From Liolophura sinensis (Eukaryota > Mollusca > Polyplacophora > Chitonida > Chitonidae), in assembly GCF_032854445.1 (NCBI RefSeq), contig NC_088306.1:30415764-30479763 (forward strand): a stretch of 64,000 nt of DNA. Direction: 5' to 3'. Each line of letters starts with the position of its first letter. Position 1 is the stretch's first letter. Shown here piece by piece: positions 48,483 through 60,340 of the stretch. The notes under the pieces are model-generated. The model was not told the origin of the DNA, ran no database searches, and was given only the letters and a program-made list of their open reading frames with translations. Both the position numbers and the translations under genes were made by a program.

Positions 48483-50009
48483 GTAAGTATAACTCAGTAT
48501 ATATATTTAAACATTGTTTAAGGATGCATATTATATACAGTTTCGATTGTGCGAGAGGAAAAGGACAGAGAGTATTTATTTAAATGGTGATTACCTTTGT
48601 ACCCAAGGCTACATGTATCTCACTTCCATACACAAAAAAAATTTATGACTGGGGTGTGAGGAAGTGGAAAACTAGCACACACCCGAGAATAAAAAAGGGG
48701 AAGGCTGGATTAGAACACTGGACAAATATTAGGTATACTTTACACAGAGTTCCAGCATTGGCAGCACTGTTAGCAATAGTAGATGTCTGACGTACATATA
48801 TTATTCCTGGTTAATGACGTGGGACAAGGTTAAACATTCAAATGGGTAAAATCTATTTGAGGAAACAATTTAACTTTATACATTTCCCTAATTAAATCAG
48901 TCATATGATCTTACAAAAATCGAAGTTCACAGTGATATACATGTATCATACATGAGTAACACTCGCTATACAAGACATACAACCGATACAAGTCCTATGT
49001 ATAACAAAACCTGTCTATATATATGCTATACAAGTGGAATTTACCGTACAATCTAAGTTCCAAAAAATAGACATTCGTGTACAAGCGTCAATCAAAATGG
49101 GTGTTCCAAGTCAATACAACAACGTTCAACACAAACCAGCACAAAACTAAGTGAGAATATAAGGTAGGAAATTAGGACGGATTCATCCAAAGAGAAGTAA
49201 TTAAATGCTGCATACAAGACATATGTACACACCATAAGTGATGAATACTATATACCAGGTCTATACCTTGCACAGGACACGTGCACTCTTCAAGTCAGCT
49301 CAACAAGGCTTATACACAATTTACGTCAAGCAGTTCGTATTTACTACCTCAGTCAAATGCAACATACTATTTATATACGTCATACATGTCATTTATGCTA
49401 TATATAAGTCATGTATATACGCTAGACAAGTCTAATATGCGGTAATTTAACAAGTCATCAAAAGCTGTAAGAGTTGTTTTTATTATACTGACAACTTTGT
49501 CGGATTCGATAGTAATTATACAGTCAGTACAAATGATTTATAGGCTATACACGATATACACTTTTTCCCAGTAACGGGACACATGCTACAAAGGAATTTT
49601 ACTACAATTATTTATTTTTCTACATATGGTATTATAGTTAAATACAGAAGACAACAGCATGGATAGAAATACCACGCAACAGGAACAAGAGATAGCAAAT
49701 GGTAACACAAAACCGCGGGGAAATCCGGCTTCTTGCCATGTTATCTTGGTTACGGTTTTATTCCAACTGTTTGTGTAAATTCTTAGACTGTAGCAACTTA
49801 GCAGCCCCTATCATCTTGGCTTATAAACAGAACTGGGTAAGTAAAATGCCGTGAAAACCAAGTCATATCTAAACATCATATCTAAGATGGAACTGCAAAC
49901 AATACCATGTAATCTTCTAAGGACAAAACGCTAAGCGTTATACTGAAGCTTTTAGCTTTTGTCTACGGCAAAAAAGATACCTTGTTAAACTGTTATTTGA
50001 CCTCGAACT
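48483..50009. other. Intron or intergenic, AT-rich with a loose 'tatacaagtc' motif
   Basis: 48950-49560 contains many imperfect occurrences of 'ctatacaagtc', 'gatacaagtcctatg' and 'atacatgtcat' without fixed spacing, perhaps a worn-out satellite. No exon was found. Confidence 0.3.
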
Positions 50010-50300
50010 TATTCATGGACTACGAATTTGAACTTTGACATGGAATTCATGCCTGGAATATTAACTGTCTTCCCGGCATCATTGAAAACTGAAGACCGCT
50101 TCTCTCTTGTGTGTTACCGGCTTTATTTCCTATTTGTATAATTTCTTACACACCTTTGTCTTTGGGAGCTAGTGTTAATCGTTGTTTTGGAAATGGATCT
50201 TGCGATTATCGACTTGGAACGCCCTTTACGGACTACGAATGGTATATGAATGTCGGACTTGACGCGTATATTTATAGTGATAAACTTTGTCTGAGGTAAG
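50010..50300 (+). repeat. Dispersed repeat R2, copy 1
   Basis: About 270 bp nearly identical to 52310-52575: 'ttcatggactacgaatttga', 'cggcatcattgaa', 'cgcttctctcttgtgtgtta' and 'gacttggaacgccctttacg'. A worn third relative lies at about 60385-60420 (acatcattgaaaactg). An ORF shared by the copies shows as many replacement as silent changes, arguing against selection on protein. Confidence 0.8.
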
Positions 50301-50589
50301 AATCAGCCCTGCAATTCAATATTCCGCCACAATAGACGAGGTCTGAGAGAACCGTAGAGATACTGTAACCTAACATGACTTAAAAGGTCTTCGCCATGCG
50401 TTTTCGTTAATGTAATGATGGTGCACAAAGAGTCTCAATTAATATCCACTTCCTTATATTAGAATTTAAAACAGCATTCCAATCAAAACACTAAAGATCC
50501 GGGTGTTAGATTTAGGAGCGATATAGTTTCATATTTTATGTTATATGAAAATGCAAGATTCTGAGTAATTCGGGTCATTGACCTTCTGC

Positions 50590-50790
50590 ATGTCTTTTAT
50601 CTAATTCTACGTCAGCCACGGTGCTGTAGTGGTGTACAGTTTGCTGCTATTTGAGCATTTACACGAGCAGTTAGAATAAAACCCTAACTAAGATAAACTG
50701 AGAAGAGGCGATGTCTCACCGATTGCATGGGATCATTTGCCAGCTTTCACACTGTCGTCACTGATCTGGTTTTAATCTCTGTACTGCTAT
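50590..50790 (+). repeat. Dispersed repeat R1 copy
   Basis: 'tctaattctacgtcagccac', 'gagcagttagaataaaaccc', 'aactgagaagaggcgatgtc', 'cacactgtcgtcactgatct' and 'ggttttaatctctgtactgc', in the family order. Confidence 0.6.
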
Positions 50791-52098
50791 ATTTACGTGG
50801 ATTAAAGACATGGGGGAAGTTTATTTAGAAAAATAACTTCAATACGTTTATCGCCATGCTTTAGCTCTAAACATAGTTTATCCTTGGTGAATGATTTAGC
50901 GCTTGCAAGGTAAAACATGCTTCAAATGAAAAGATCAGAAAATGGAATATTCATTTAGTCCACATAAAGTAAGTTTTGTTGTTTTCCATCTTTTAGAGAG
51001 GCATCATGTATAAGATAAAATTAAGGCAAAGTAGAAAATGTTTTAAATTTCTGATAATACTATATCAGACAAAATGTAAATGATGACGGTATCTATTAGA
51101 AAGTGCTGTTATCATCTTAATTAACACCCCCCTCCCCCCCATCCTAGACGTTCAATCTCTAAAATCTGCATTTCGGTCACTCAAATTAGATTTAAACAAC
51201 ATAATCCCCAAGACTAAAGCGTTAGCGTGCCTTACAACGTTGACTTGAAATGTTTAAAATCTTGTCAGAGATGATAATACAAAGGATTAAAATTGAGTCT
51301 AATCTTCGCCAAGGTGACGGTATCCGCAGGCCGTGCCACAGCAGGGACTGTGTCACATGTGGGAGCCGAGTAGTACAGCTGTAGCACAATCCCTCAAGGT
51401 CTTGCCCATTGTTCAATTTATTCCCGTCTTTTCTAAAATAATTAGAAAATTTCCACAGAAGCACATAATTGTTGGATGATCCCTCTTCAAAGGCCCTGGC
51501 GATACACACAGGTGATGATGTGTCGCCCGCCTGTTATTTTCTCTATTTTTTCAGCACCTCCGTTTGTGGACAATAACGGCAAATGTCAGTTATCAAGCAC
51601 GTTGTTGTGACGTGTTCAAAAGCGAACCACAGGCTGGTAAAATATCTGCGACGTGATTTGGACGTGATGTGATCGCTTTGCCAGAAACACAGAAATCCCA
51701 ACCAGTCGATCCATTCACAGTGTTTAAGGGCTAAAACTAGCTTTAGGTTGACCTACCCCGTGACATGTGGCCACCACATCTTTCTGTCTCCTAATTTTGT
51801 TGACCCATGCAGCAATCAGTTCTAATGAATGGTTTAAACATTTTTTTACCCTTTTTTGTTTCACTCACTTCTTAGCAAAAGTGAACAGGTCGGTTACTGG
51901 TGAAAATTTTCAGGTGGGACATACAGACTAGCATACTAAATTAGTGAAAGGAATGCAGAATAAAACCACAGCACCGACGACAATATCGACAAACACACAC
52001 ACATACACACACGCCTTCTCAACTTTCTACATTCAGTTTGCGAAAGCTATTTTCCTATGTAAATTCTCCTCACCAAGGATTTTTCTCTATTTCTTCAA
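50791..52098. other. Intergenic, no gene recognised
   Basis: Includes a worn R1 module on the minus strand at 51940-51985 (agaataaaaccacagcacc) and a complex block at 51300-51540 with ccattgttcaat (Sox-like) and cttcaaagg (TCF-like) matches. Function was not shown. Confidence 0.3.
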
Positions 52099-52106
52099 AT
52101 ATATAT

Positions 52107-52189
<83 letters not shown>
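52099..52189. repeat. (AT)n microsatellite
   Basis: About 90 bp of nearly pure TA/AT dinucleotides, with one 'gata' interruption near the left end. Confidence 0.97.
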
Positions 52190-52193
<4 letters not shown>

Positions 52194-52309
52194 CAGTGAT
52201 CGTACGGAACCGATATTGGATCAATGATCTTACGGAACTGATGAAATATAAGCGTCATGTCCGATAAATACACACACTTGTCAGTTTACTTAGGTGAAGA
52301 TTTTAGCTT

Positions 52310-52575
52310 CATTCATGGACTACGAATTTGAGCTTTGATATGAAATTCCTGCCTGGAATATCAACTGTCTGCCCGGCATCATTGAAGACTGATGACCGCT
52401 TCTCTCTTGTGTGTTACCGGCTATTTCCTATTTGTATAATTTCTTACACACCTTTGTCTTTGGGAGGTAGTGTTAAACGTTGTTTTGGAAATGGCTCTTG
52501 CGATTATCGACTTGGAACGCCCTTTACGGACTACGAATGGTATACGAATATCGGACCTGACGCTTACATTTAATA
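52310..52575 (+). repeat. Dispersed repeat R2, copy 2
   Basis: Partner of 50010-50300 with scattered substitutions and a one-base length difference (ggctttatttcc versus ggctatttcc). It carries an 81-codon ORF (52328-52573) that is frame-broken in copy 1. Confidence 0.8.
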
Positions 52576-52734
52576 CTAATTGTATACTAAATGCCTAAAT
52601 AGTAAGAGGTTACAAGTCTAAATATAACCCCATGGATTTAATAAGCAGAATTCCTTGCTGTTAACAGAATCACCAAGCGAATCAAAACACTGTGGTGTTT
52701 AACGTAGACACATATACATGTGAGATGGCAGTAT

Positions 52735-53295
52735 AAACATAGTCAACACAAAGTAACAAACATATCGAGTAGATCAAAACATGGCGATGCCTACGCGGTC
52801 TCCGTAGTCCTACGTTAGGTGTTAACAGACAGGCAACACAAAGTCATAGAAACATCGAGTAGATGGAAAGCCTTCATAGTCCAACGTGAGGTATCAAAGG
52901 ACACAAACAGACGACATAAAGCCAGAAACGTTGAGTAGATGAAAATATGGTGAGGCTTATACACCCTTCATAGTCCAACATGAGATGTAAACAGACAGAA
53001 ACGGGCGACACAAAGTCAAACACATCGAGCAGATGACGCCTTCGTAGTCTCGCGAGAGATGTCAGTAGACAGGCAACACAAAGTCATAGAATCATTGAAT
53101 AGATGAAAATATGGCGATGCTTAGGCGGCCTTCATAATCTCACGTGGAGAGTCAATAGACAGAACGCAGTCATATAAACATGGAGTAGATGAGGAAATGG
53201 TGATGCCTGCTTGGACTTCTTAATTTCACCTGGGATGTCAATAAACAGGCCACACAAAGTCACAGAAACATGGAGTAGATGAAAAAAAACGTGAT
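52735..53295. repeat. Degenerate tandem array of 70-94 bp units
   Basis: Seven copies marked by 'gagtagat' at about 52767, 52857, 52933, 53027, 53097, 53183 and 53273. Each has 'gacaggcaacacaaagtcat' or a variant, and most have 'aaaatatggcgatgc' and 'cttcatagtc'. Spacing and sequence vary much more than in the other arrays, so this is an old array. Confidence 0.8.
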
Positions 53296-53486
53296 GTTAT
53301 TTACAACCACTGTAAACTCTTTTATATAAACAACTAAAATAAAACCTTAGGTTTATTGAGTTCACCGACTTATGTACTATAGTATTGTGCTAAAATAATT
53401 GAACAGAGGTTTACATGCTTCCGATAAGGAGAGAAAATGAACAGTGTTGAAACATGAAAAATATACACTGAAAAGATCTAATAAAG

Positions 53487-53582
53487 GAATGTATTTATTT
53501 ATTTGATGGTTTTTTTACGCCGTGCATAGCACGGGGGAAACTCACGACCATGCGGAGGTTGCTTGGAGATCTTCCCACAAAA
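53487..53582 (-). mobile_element. SINE family 1, internally deleted fragment
   Basis: 'tatttatttatttgatggtt', 'ttacgccgtgcatagcac' and 'ggggaaactcacgaccatgc'. About 60 bp of the core is missing between the tail and the ggggaaac block. Confidence 0.65.
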
Positions 53583-55310
53583 TAAATCAATGAAACATTT
53601 ATGAAACATATAAGAGCTATGTAAACACTTCGTAAAATTATTAGGACAACTTTATCCAATAAATACCGAACACTGAACTGACAATCTGCTGTATTTAAAA
53701 GGAGAAGAAAGATGAATAATATAGTTGTATGAAATGTTCACCAGAACGGGTATATGCGTGGATCACTTGTCTCGTGCTATATGACGTGCTGGACTATTGG
53801 TGTGCCTCTGTTTCACATAAAATCCCGTAATGTGAGTGTTTTCCCATTGGTGAACATTACAAGAAACACATTTAAAACATTCAAATACATACTTTCTCAG
53901 TATTTTTTCAGTGTTGGTCTCTCGTCTTTAATTTATACACGGAGTTGTCTACATTGTTGAATACACCCAATGTTTTATGATTGCATTACAAAAAGGGCTG
54001 ATTAAAATGTTCTAGAATTAACCGGATTAAATACCTTGGGCTCTGTCAATGGAAGTGTTTTACAAAACAGAAACAAAGTGGTGTAAAAAATACAAAGCTT
54101 TTGCCATTTCCCGTATTATATGTCTTGGCATTTTACACTTTATAACCACAGAGTTCAAAAAAACGTCCTCTTGTGTAGTCTCCAGATTTTTTTAATGTTT
54201 AAAGCTTACTGGAATATCCAACTCTAAGGTTTAAATCTCTGCCGCAGGTTGCACTTTGGTACGATAAAGCCCTCAGTATGGAAATTTGCCAAGATGGCTG
54301 CGGCGATGGAACTGAGGGTTGTAATGAGATATGATTCCGAATGCTCACGAAGATTATCAAGAGTTTACTTTCGGTTTGTTTGTCATGCAACGACGTTGTT
54401 TTTCCCCAGATCCCGGTCCTGTATTATTGCTAAGAGCTTAACTTTCTTGTTTTTGCGCGTGTCTCCTTAGCGATCGTACTTAGTTTCTCGAAGACGCTGG
54501 GTGTACGGAGACTCATTAGTCGTTTGAAAAATCGAAAATTCACGTGTGACTAGCAAATCCCTTTTTCCTGTTTCCAAATCTTGTCCCTCTGAACTGAAAT
54601 GTTTCACATTGATCAACTGATACCGGCGGTGGAGTCATTAGACCAGGCCGACATTCCGGACCAAAGCCCTCCTCTCTCCTCTCCGCGCTTGTCAACACTC
54701 AGCTCCTATGAAAAACAAACAAATAAACACATGCCGGGAATCTGTGACAATCATATCATCGATGTTCTCGGAACCCAACTATAAATTTTCAAAGTTTCCT
54801 CTTTCCGCCTTTGGCGATATACTGTGCATTTTACTTGTCATTCCTCGCAATCCCTGGCAGCAAAAGGTATAATTGTTTGTGAAGTTAACAGGGCATAGAG
54901 TGTATGAAGGTGTTCGCTTTGCCAAATGTGTCAAAAATAATACTACTTTCATCACATTACCGAGAAACCAATATTTAGCTGAATACACACTTTTTTGGCT
55001 TTTGATTAGTTATCACAACTCAAAAAGCTAAAAAATAAATGGATTCGTGTTCTAAGAACTACTTAAATGACGATAAAATTTCTCTTTTAACCTCCGTAAG
55101 TGACAGAGAATTTTTTGAAACAATAAATACCTGTCAGCAAACGAACTTGATAATATTCTTTGAGAGAAAGGTAGATTATGAATTTTATGGTTAATTGTTT
55201 TGGAACAGGTATGTTGTAATATTTTTTCAAGCAGATTACATTACAGCCATTTTGAGTACTTCTAAACGCTTTGCCAAATGATATCTAATATGTTGCAATT
55301 AACATCATAA
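53583..55310. other. Intergenic, no gene recognised
   Basis: ORFs at 54249-54470 and 54599-54784 lack splice sites or domains. An aagatggctgcggcgatgg motif at 54292 is YY1-like and could mark a promoter, but no downstream exon was recognised. Confidence 0.3.
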
Positions 55311-55324
55311 CATATTATTGGTTA

Positions 55325-55594
55325 TTTATTTATTTATTTATTTGATTGGTGTTTTACGCCGTACTCAAGAATATTTCACTTATACGACGGCAGCCAGCAT
55401 TATGGTGGGAGGGAAACCGGGCACAGCCCGGGGGAAACCCACGGCCATCCGCATGTTGCTGTCAGACCTTCCCACTTACGGCCGGAGAGAAAGCCAGCAT
55501 GAGCTGGACTTGAACTCACAGCGACCGCATTGGTGAGAGATTCCTGGGTCATCACGCTGCGCTAGCGCGCTAACCGACTGAGCCACGAGGCCCC
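55325..55594 (-). mobile_element. Full-length tRNA-derived SINE (family 1) with target-site duplication
   Basis: Reading the minus strand, the tRNA-like head has box A tggctcagtcgg (55574-55585) and box B gagttcaagtcc (55506-55517). The core (gtttcccccgggctgtgccc, ccataatgctggctgccgtc, gaatattcttgagtacggc on the coding sense) follows, with a tail of taaataaa units at the low-coordinate end. A perfect 14 bp direct repeat, catattattggtta, flanks it at 55311-55324 and 55595-55608, the mark of LINE-driven insertion. It serves as the reference for the other family 1 copies listed. Confidence 0.93.
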
Positions 55595-55608
55595 CATATT
55601 ATTGGTTA

Positions 55609-55830
55609 CCTAATTCTGCTTTAGCCATGGTGTTATGTGGCGTTTTATTTGAATCTATCTAATTCTGCTTTAGCCATGGTGTTATGTGGCGTTTTATTTG
55701 AATCTATCTATGCATTTACAGGAACAATTAGAATAAAAACACTAACTGAGGTAAATTGACAAGAGGCCGTATTTCACCGATTATGTGTGACCGTTTGGCA
55801 ACTGTTACACTGTCCTCTGCTGCTGTAAAA
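55609..55830 (+). repeat. Dispersed repeat R1 copy with 49 bp internal tandem duplication
   Basis: 'taattctgctttagccatgg' is present twice (55611 and 55660) as a perfect 49 bp direct repeat. Then come 'gaacaattagaataaaaaca', 'aattgacaagaggccgtatt' and 'acactgtcctctgctgctgt'. The SINE at 55325 inserted at or next to its left edge. Confidence 0.65.
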
Positions 55831-56284
55831 TCCATGTAAGGTTTTCACATATACAAATTTGTCTGAATATTGGATCTATGCCTCAAAACAGGCATTCGTA
55901 TACCTGCCGACAACCAAGAACGACGTTCCAGACCTCCCAGGTAATAACTGGTATTCGCTGTCCAAAAGTTTTTATAGCACATTTTCTTTGATTCGCTTAG
56001 GCGCCAAAGCGAATTATACTGACTAGAAATGTCCATGGCAGAGTCGAATTCCGAAAGTTCTAGTTTATTTAATACAATTGCTAAATTGTTTGTTTTTTTT
56101 CTTTAGCAAAATTCCCCAGTATCTTACATCATCGCTGTCTGTTTAAAGGCACTAAAACGAATAGGCCTACTGTGTTATAGTTTAGATTTCAGTTAAGACT
56201 TTCAGTTAAAAAGGGAAAAATTAAAGAGTATTCTTTATTAAGATGGATAACGGGTCTTTCTTTGTTCACTACAATTTTCACTAC

Positions 56285-56620
56285 ACTAATGACTATCACA
56301 CAACCTATAAACCAGGATTCTTCTAATGGACTACGCCTCCCCAAGGCATGGTCCTTTTGCATTGTTTTTTCATGTCATTGTTTTTAAATGCGATAACAGT
56401 ACAGCATTTTGAATAATTCTGCGCCAGTGATGTCTAATAAGTAGTAAGTAACATGACTTACGACCTAATTCTGCCATGGTACTATTTATGCCTACAAGGT
56501 TTAACCTAAAAGATAAATTGCCAAGTAAGTCGTATTTCACGTATTTCAAAGTATTAGTGACCATTTACTAAATCTCACACTGTCCTTACTGGTCTGCATT
56601 TATTCTCTCTGCTGTAATCT
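56285..56620 (+). repeat. Dispersed repeat R1 copy
   Basis: 'aaccaggattcttctaatgg', 'acagcattttgaataattct', 'agtgatgtctaataagtag', 'acctaattctgccatggtac', 'attgccaagtaagtcgtatt' and 'cacactgtccttactggtct', in the same order as 29560-29960. Confidence 0.6.
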
Positions 56621-57827
56621 TTTTTATACACGATCTAACATGATGAAAGGTGATTAGAATACCTTTGTATATTTCGCTGTGAAAGCAGGCCAATCTAATA
56701 AACACAGCTTTACCATGAGTCGTGCCCTGTTGCCCGCTAGGTGGCGCTATTCTCTCCAGCCATCCACCAGAGAGACTCACGACTGACTCACTGACTCCCA
56801 GTTCTGATGAGTAACTGGGATTTACGACTAAATTCAAACTTCTGACCACATACACCCAGCAATTCCCCCACATCCTGTGTCCCACACAAACACAAACGTT
56901 TTTGTGGCATTGTGTGGCAAAAAAAAAGAAAAGAACAAAAACTTTCTAGATCGTAAATGAATCTATAGGCGTCGATACGGACATCCCTATACTAATGGTT
57001 AGTCATAATGAATATTTCCGGTCAGTGCTCGCTGTAACAATTTCTAAAACGTTCAGATAAAACAACTTTCACATAAAACAACGTTTGAAGAACAAAGAAA
57101 GTACAAAAATGAAAGACATTTAAGAGTTTCCAGCTGAATGCATTGTGACACCTGTACTGTATACAGAAATCCGAGTTATCGTAGCTTTTCGGTTTAATCC
57201 GTTGATTTGCAACTTTGAAACATTCGACAAGATTTAATCTTCAGTTTAAATCTCGCCTCAGTCCGTTTGATGTAGACAGTGACCATTTTGAGTTTTTGTT
57301 TTTAAGTTTCTACATTGTTATTCCAAACTTACGAAGGGAACAAGAAATGTAGGAGAAGAGAAATTGTCAAAATTCAAAAATTACAAAAGAAACAAAAAAT
57401 GAAGCCTGGATCGTTCAATATCCTTTGCAGTTTTGTTCAATTTGTGTTTTTCTTTTTGTATGTAGTGATTTGCATTCTCTGGCCAACAACACAAGGTCTT
57501 TGTTTTCTTTGGCATAAAAAGAGAGATTCTGGGAAGAGAAATAAGTAAAGATACATCCTGTTGTTTGAGTATGCGCGGGTTTGCCTTTCAAGTGAGTGGA
57601 CTCTCGAAGTCACAACGCAAATCCAAAGAAGCACAGTGCAACTTAAATGACAGTTCTTCCTTAGACAAGAAAGCGTGCTCTTGTTTGATCGGCTATCCAC
57701 GAATTGTTTTTTTTTTAACGGTTTCTCTGCCCCGATTAAACCTGAATTAGGTGCACAAATTAAACAACAATGTCGATATATGGATACTACAATTGGGATA
57801 GAGAGGGGACGGTCAAAGTGACAGAAA
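56621..57827. other. Intergenic, no gene recognised
   Basis: A 77-codon ORF at 57315-57548 has a lysine-rich start and a hydrophobic stretch but no other support. Confidence 0.3.
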
Positions 57828-57930
57828 AAGGCCTTCCAGGTTTCCTCTCATCATAATGCTGGCCGCCATCATATAGGTGAAATATACTTGAGTACGGCGT
57901 AAAACATTCATCAAATAAATAAATAAATTG
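57828..57930 (+). mobile_element. SINE family 1, 3' fragment
   Basis: 'caggtttcctctcatcataa', 'tgctggccgccatcatatag', 'gaaatatacttgagtacggc' and the tail 'catcaaataaataaataa'. Confidence 0.8.
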
Positions 57931-60189
57931 AACCTTTAAGCAGAGCAGATGGAACCTTAGTCCGGAAAAGTATGTTGTGTAGTTTTGATACATTTGTATC
58001 GTCTTTCTGAAATCTCTTTTGATAGTTTATCAAAAGAACACCTCGTTGTTTAAGACAGCTTTAATAAACTGACCCTTAACTAGTGCCGTAATTGACTGAT
58101 AAACGAACGGATGTAACTTTAATCACAAAATTACTAACATTTTTAGTTGTTTTTCAGGAACACTCTGAATATGTTTTTTTTAGCTGCATGTTAGCTCGCC
58201 TTCCCGATGCATTCTGTACGGGTTCTTTGCAATATAACGTAAAAAACTAGCTATGGCGAGAATTTCGGGTAATTTTGATGTTCCCGTGAGATATCTATTG
58301 GGGTTTTGTGACCGCGTTATAATTTGCCTTTCTCTATGCGAAGCCACGCTGCCAGCTTTTTTTACCACCTTAGAGTTCGATCCCGACGCCATCAAGCACA
58401 CGGATAACAGCTAACATTTCCTCTGAGGCACGACTACCACCCCCGATGTCGTACCGCGCGGCACCAGGCAGCGGTCCGCCGTTAAGACGAGCGTATGCCC
58501 GACAAACAAACAACTGTTAATCGCCCTCATTCGCTGCCAGGCCAGTCTATATATTGCTCTTACATGACTTGTGTATAAGATTTGAATTGTGAGACAGACA
58601 TTAAAAGCTTAACTGTGTCTAAGAAACCAGGCGAAAACTCGAAACTCGGACTGAGCAGTTGTTTAACTTACAAATACACTGATGCCGCACCAGTAACGTG
58701 AAATGTAAACCATATTATATTTCGAAAAAGCTATTTATTCTATTTTTACAAATGGTAAGGCGTAACAAATGACAGTTACACCAGAACTAAAAGTCTTCTG
58801 GCAGGGTTTGTAAATCAGTGAGTATAGTTTTACAGTAATTTGACCTGATTGTTAATTGTGTACACTATATGCAAAACATGTGCACGTGCGTCTCATTTGC
58901 GGAAATGTTTTACTATTTTTTCTTTAATGATCGGTTTATTAGTTAAGTTAGACGTCAAATTTTGTCTTAATCGACTTTCTACGTGAAGGGTGTGAAGTAA
59001 TTCTTGACTGCAATTTTCGGATTAGGATTTTGGTACATAAAATGTCTTGCTCAAATCACAGTTCGGAAAGGGACTGTGCAGATCTTACGTTTTTCGGTAT
59101 GGTTTATCGTCATTTTTGACGTTATTTACGAAAAGATCCCGTTATGTTGACCGAAAAGACTTCATTTCGGAACCTGCTCTACCCGATTATAAGACCCATG
59201 GTTAATGAGGTGGTGTATTCAAATCCTGGTGAATTAATGTAGGCGGTTTACTTCAGTCCGTCCGTTTTCCTCTGCCCTTAAACCTTTCGACCGTCATATC
59301 AGTGAGAAGACAGCAGGGAATTTAAATATGCGTTACCCTGTAATTGAACCTATATACTTGGGGTGTTAGCTGCTGGGAGTTGGGCAACTTGCCACAGCAT
59401 AATCTACACGCCCTTCCCCTTTAGACAGAGCGCAAATGATGATATTCATTTTCTATGAGAAGATGGTCGCGTTCTTTTTCTGGCTAAAGCGTTTTAAATA
59501 GAGCGTACATTTCAAGAATCAAATCATTAAATTTGTCCCAATTTGTATCATTAGAAAACCAATGACCTTCACTTTACACAATAAATGAAATAGAAAACTA
59601 AAGTTGCTAAATTAATACACTTGCATACATGCCATGCTTAAGCTTAACTTCAACAACATAATTTAAATGTTTTACTTTCTTGTTTAGACACACTCTCGAA
59701 AGAGTTGATAACTTATCGTAAAGTAGTAAACATCTGAGCTTCTAAATTCGCTAGCAATTCTTTGAAACGATTTTTTGGGACGACGGTGAGTTAAGACCAC
59801 CCAGATTTTCGTGAAATATGGCGATGTTTTTTTGTTCATAAATTTGCTGACAGCAAATCCTGTGGAACATCAAGTCAAACAACACAGGTGTCTACCTACA
59901 CAAAAGTTTAACCTTAAGGAGTGTAAGTCCACGTTGTAGCTCCATCCTTACAATCGTGGGGACGTGGTTTGCTGATGAGATGTGGAAAAAACGTACGAAG
60001 AAATATGTACCGGTTTACATGTACAATTCATCCATCCGCACCACACGCCCAACGGCAGTGTCAGTGTTGAAAAAACGTCCAAATTTGGTACTTTAAAAAA
60101 ATTTCTGTTATATTTTACAGAAAGTAAGTTGTGATACTAGAATACATATGGACAGAGCGCCCAGAATTTCAGGCTCTTTGCTTCATGAT
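57931..60189. other. Intergenic, no gene recognised
   Basis: Includes a CpG-richer block at 58370-58510 with box-B-like gagttcgatcccgacgcc. A possible very worn SINE 3' half lies at 59205-59305 (gtttacttcagtccgtccg, tttcctctgccctt, accgtcatatcagtga). Confidence 0.3.
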
Positions 60190-60340
60190 TGTGTCTAATT
60201 CCGCTTAACCCGAGGCCGGGCGCTGTATATTCATCGTGTTGAATTAGATCGCCACGTTGGATACATGAACAGGTGCAACCAAAGCGCAACTCAGATAAAT
60301 ATTTTGTTATTGGCAACTGATATTCTGGGATGGTACAGGA
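60190..60340 (+). repeat. Dispersed repeat R1, diverged copy
   Basis: 'tctaattccgcttaacccga', 'aacaggtgcaaccaaagcgc' and 'aactcagataaat' match the family order weakly. It is followed at 60385 by a trace of repeat R2. Confidence 0.35.

Noticed and set aside
55500-55594. A tRNA gene on the minus strand
   Set aside because: Box A and box B are present but the cloverleaf is not intact. The sequence continues into a SINE core and tail with target-site duplications.
57315-57548. 77-codon ORF with a hydrophobic segment as a small membrane protein
   Set aside because: An AT-rich region gives Lys- and Phe-rich frames by chance; no promoter, splice or homology support.
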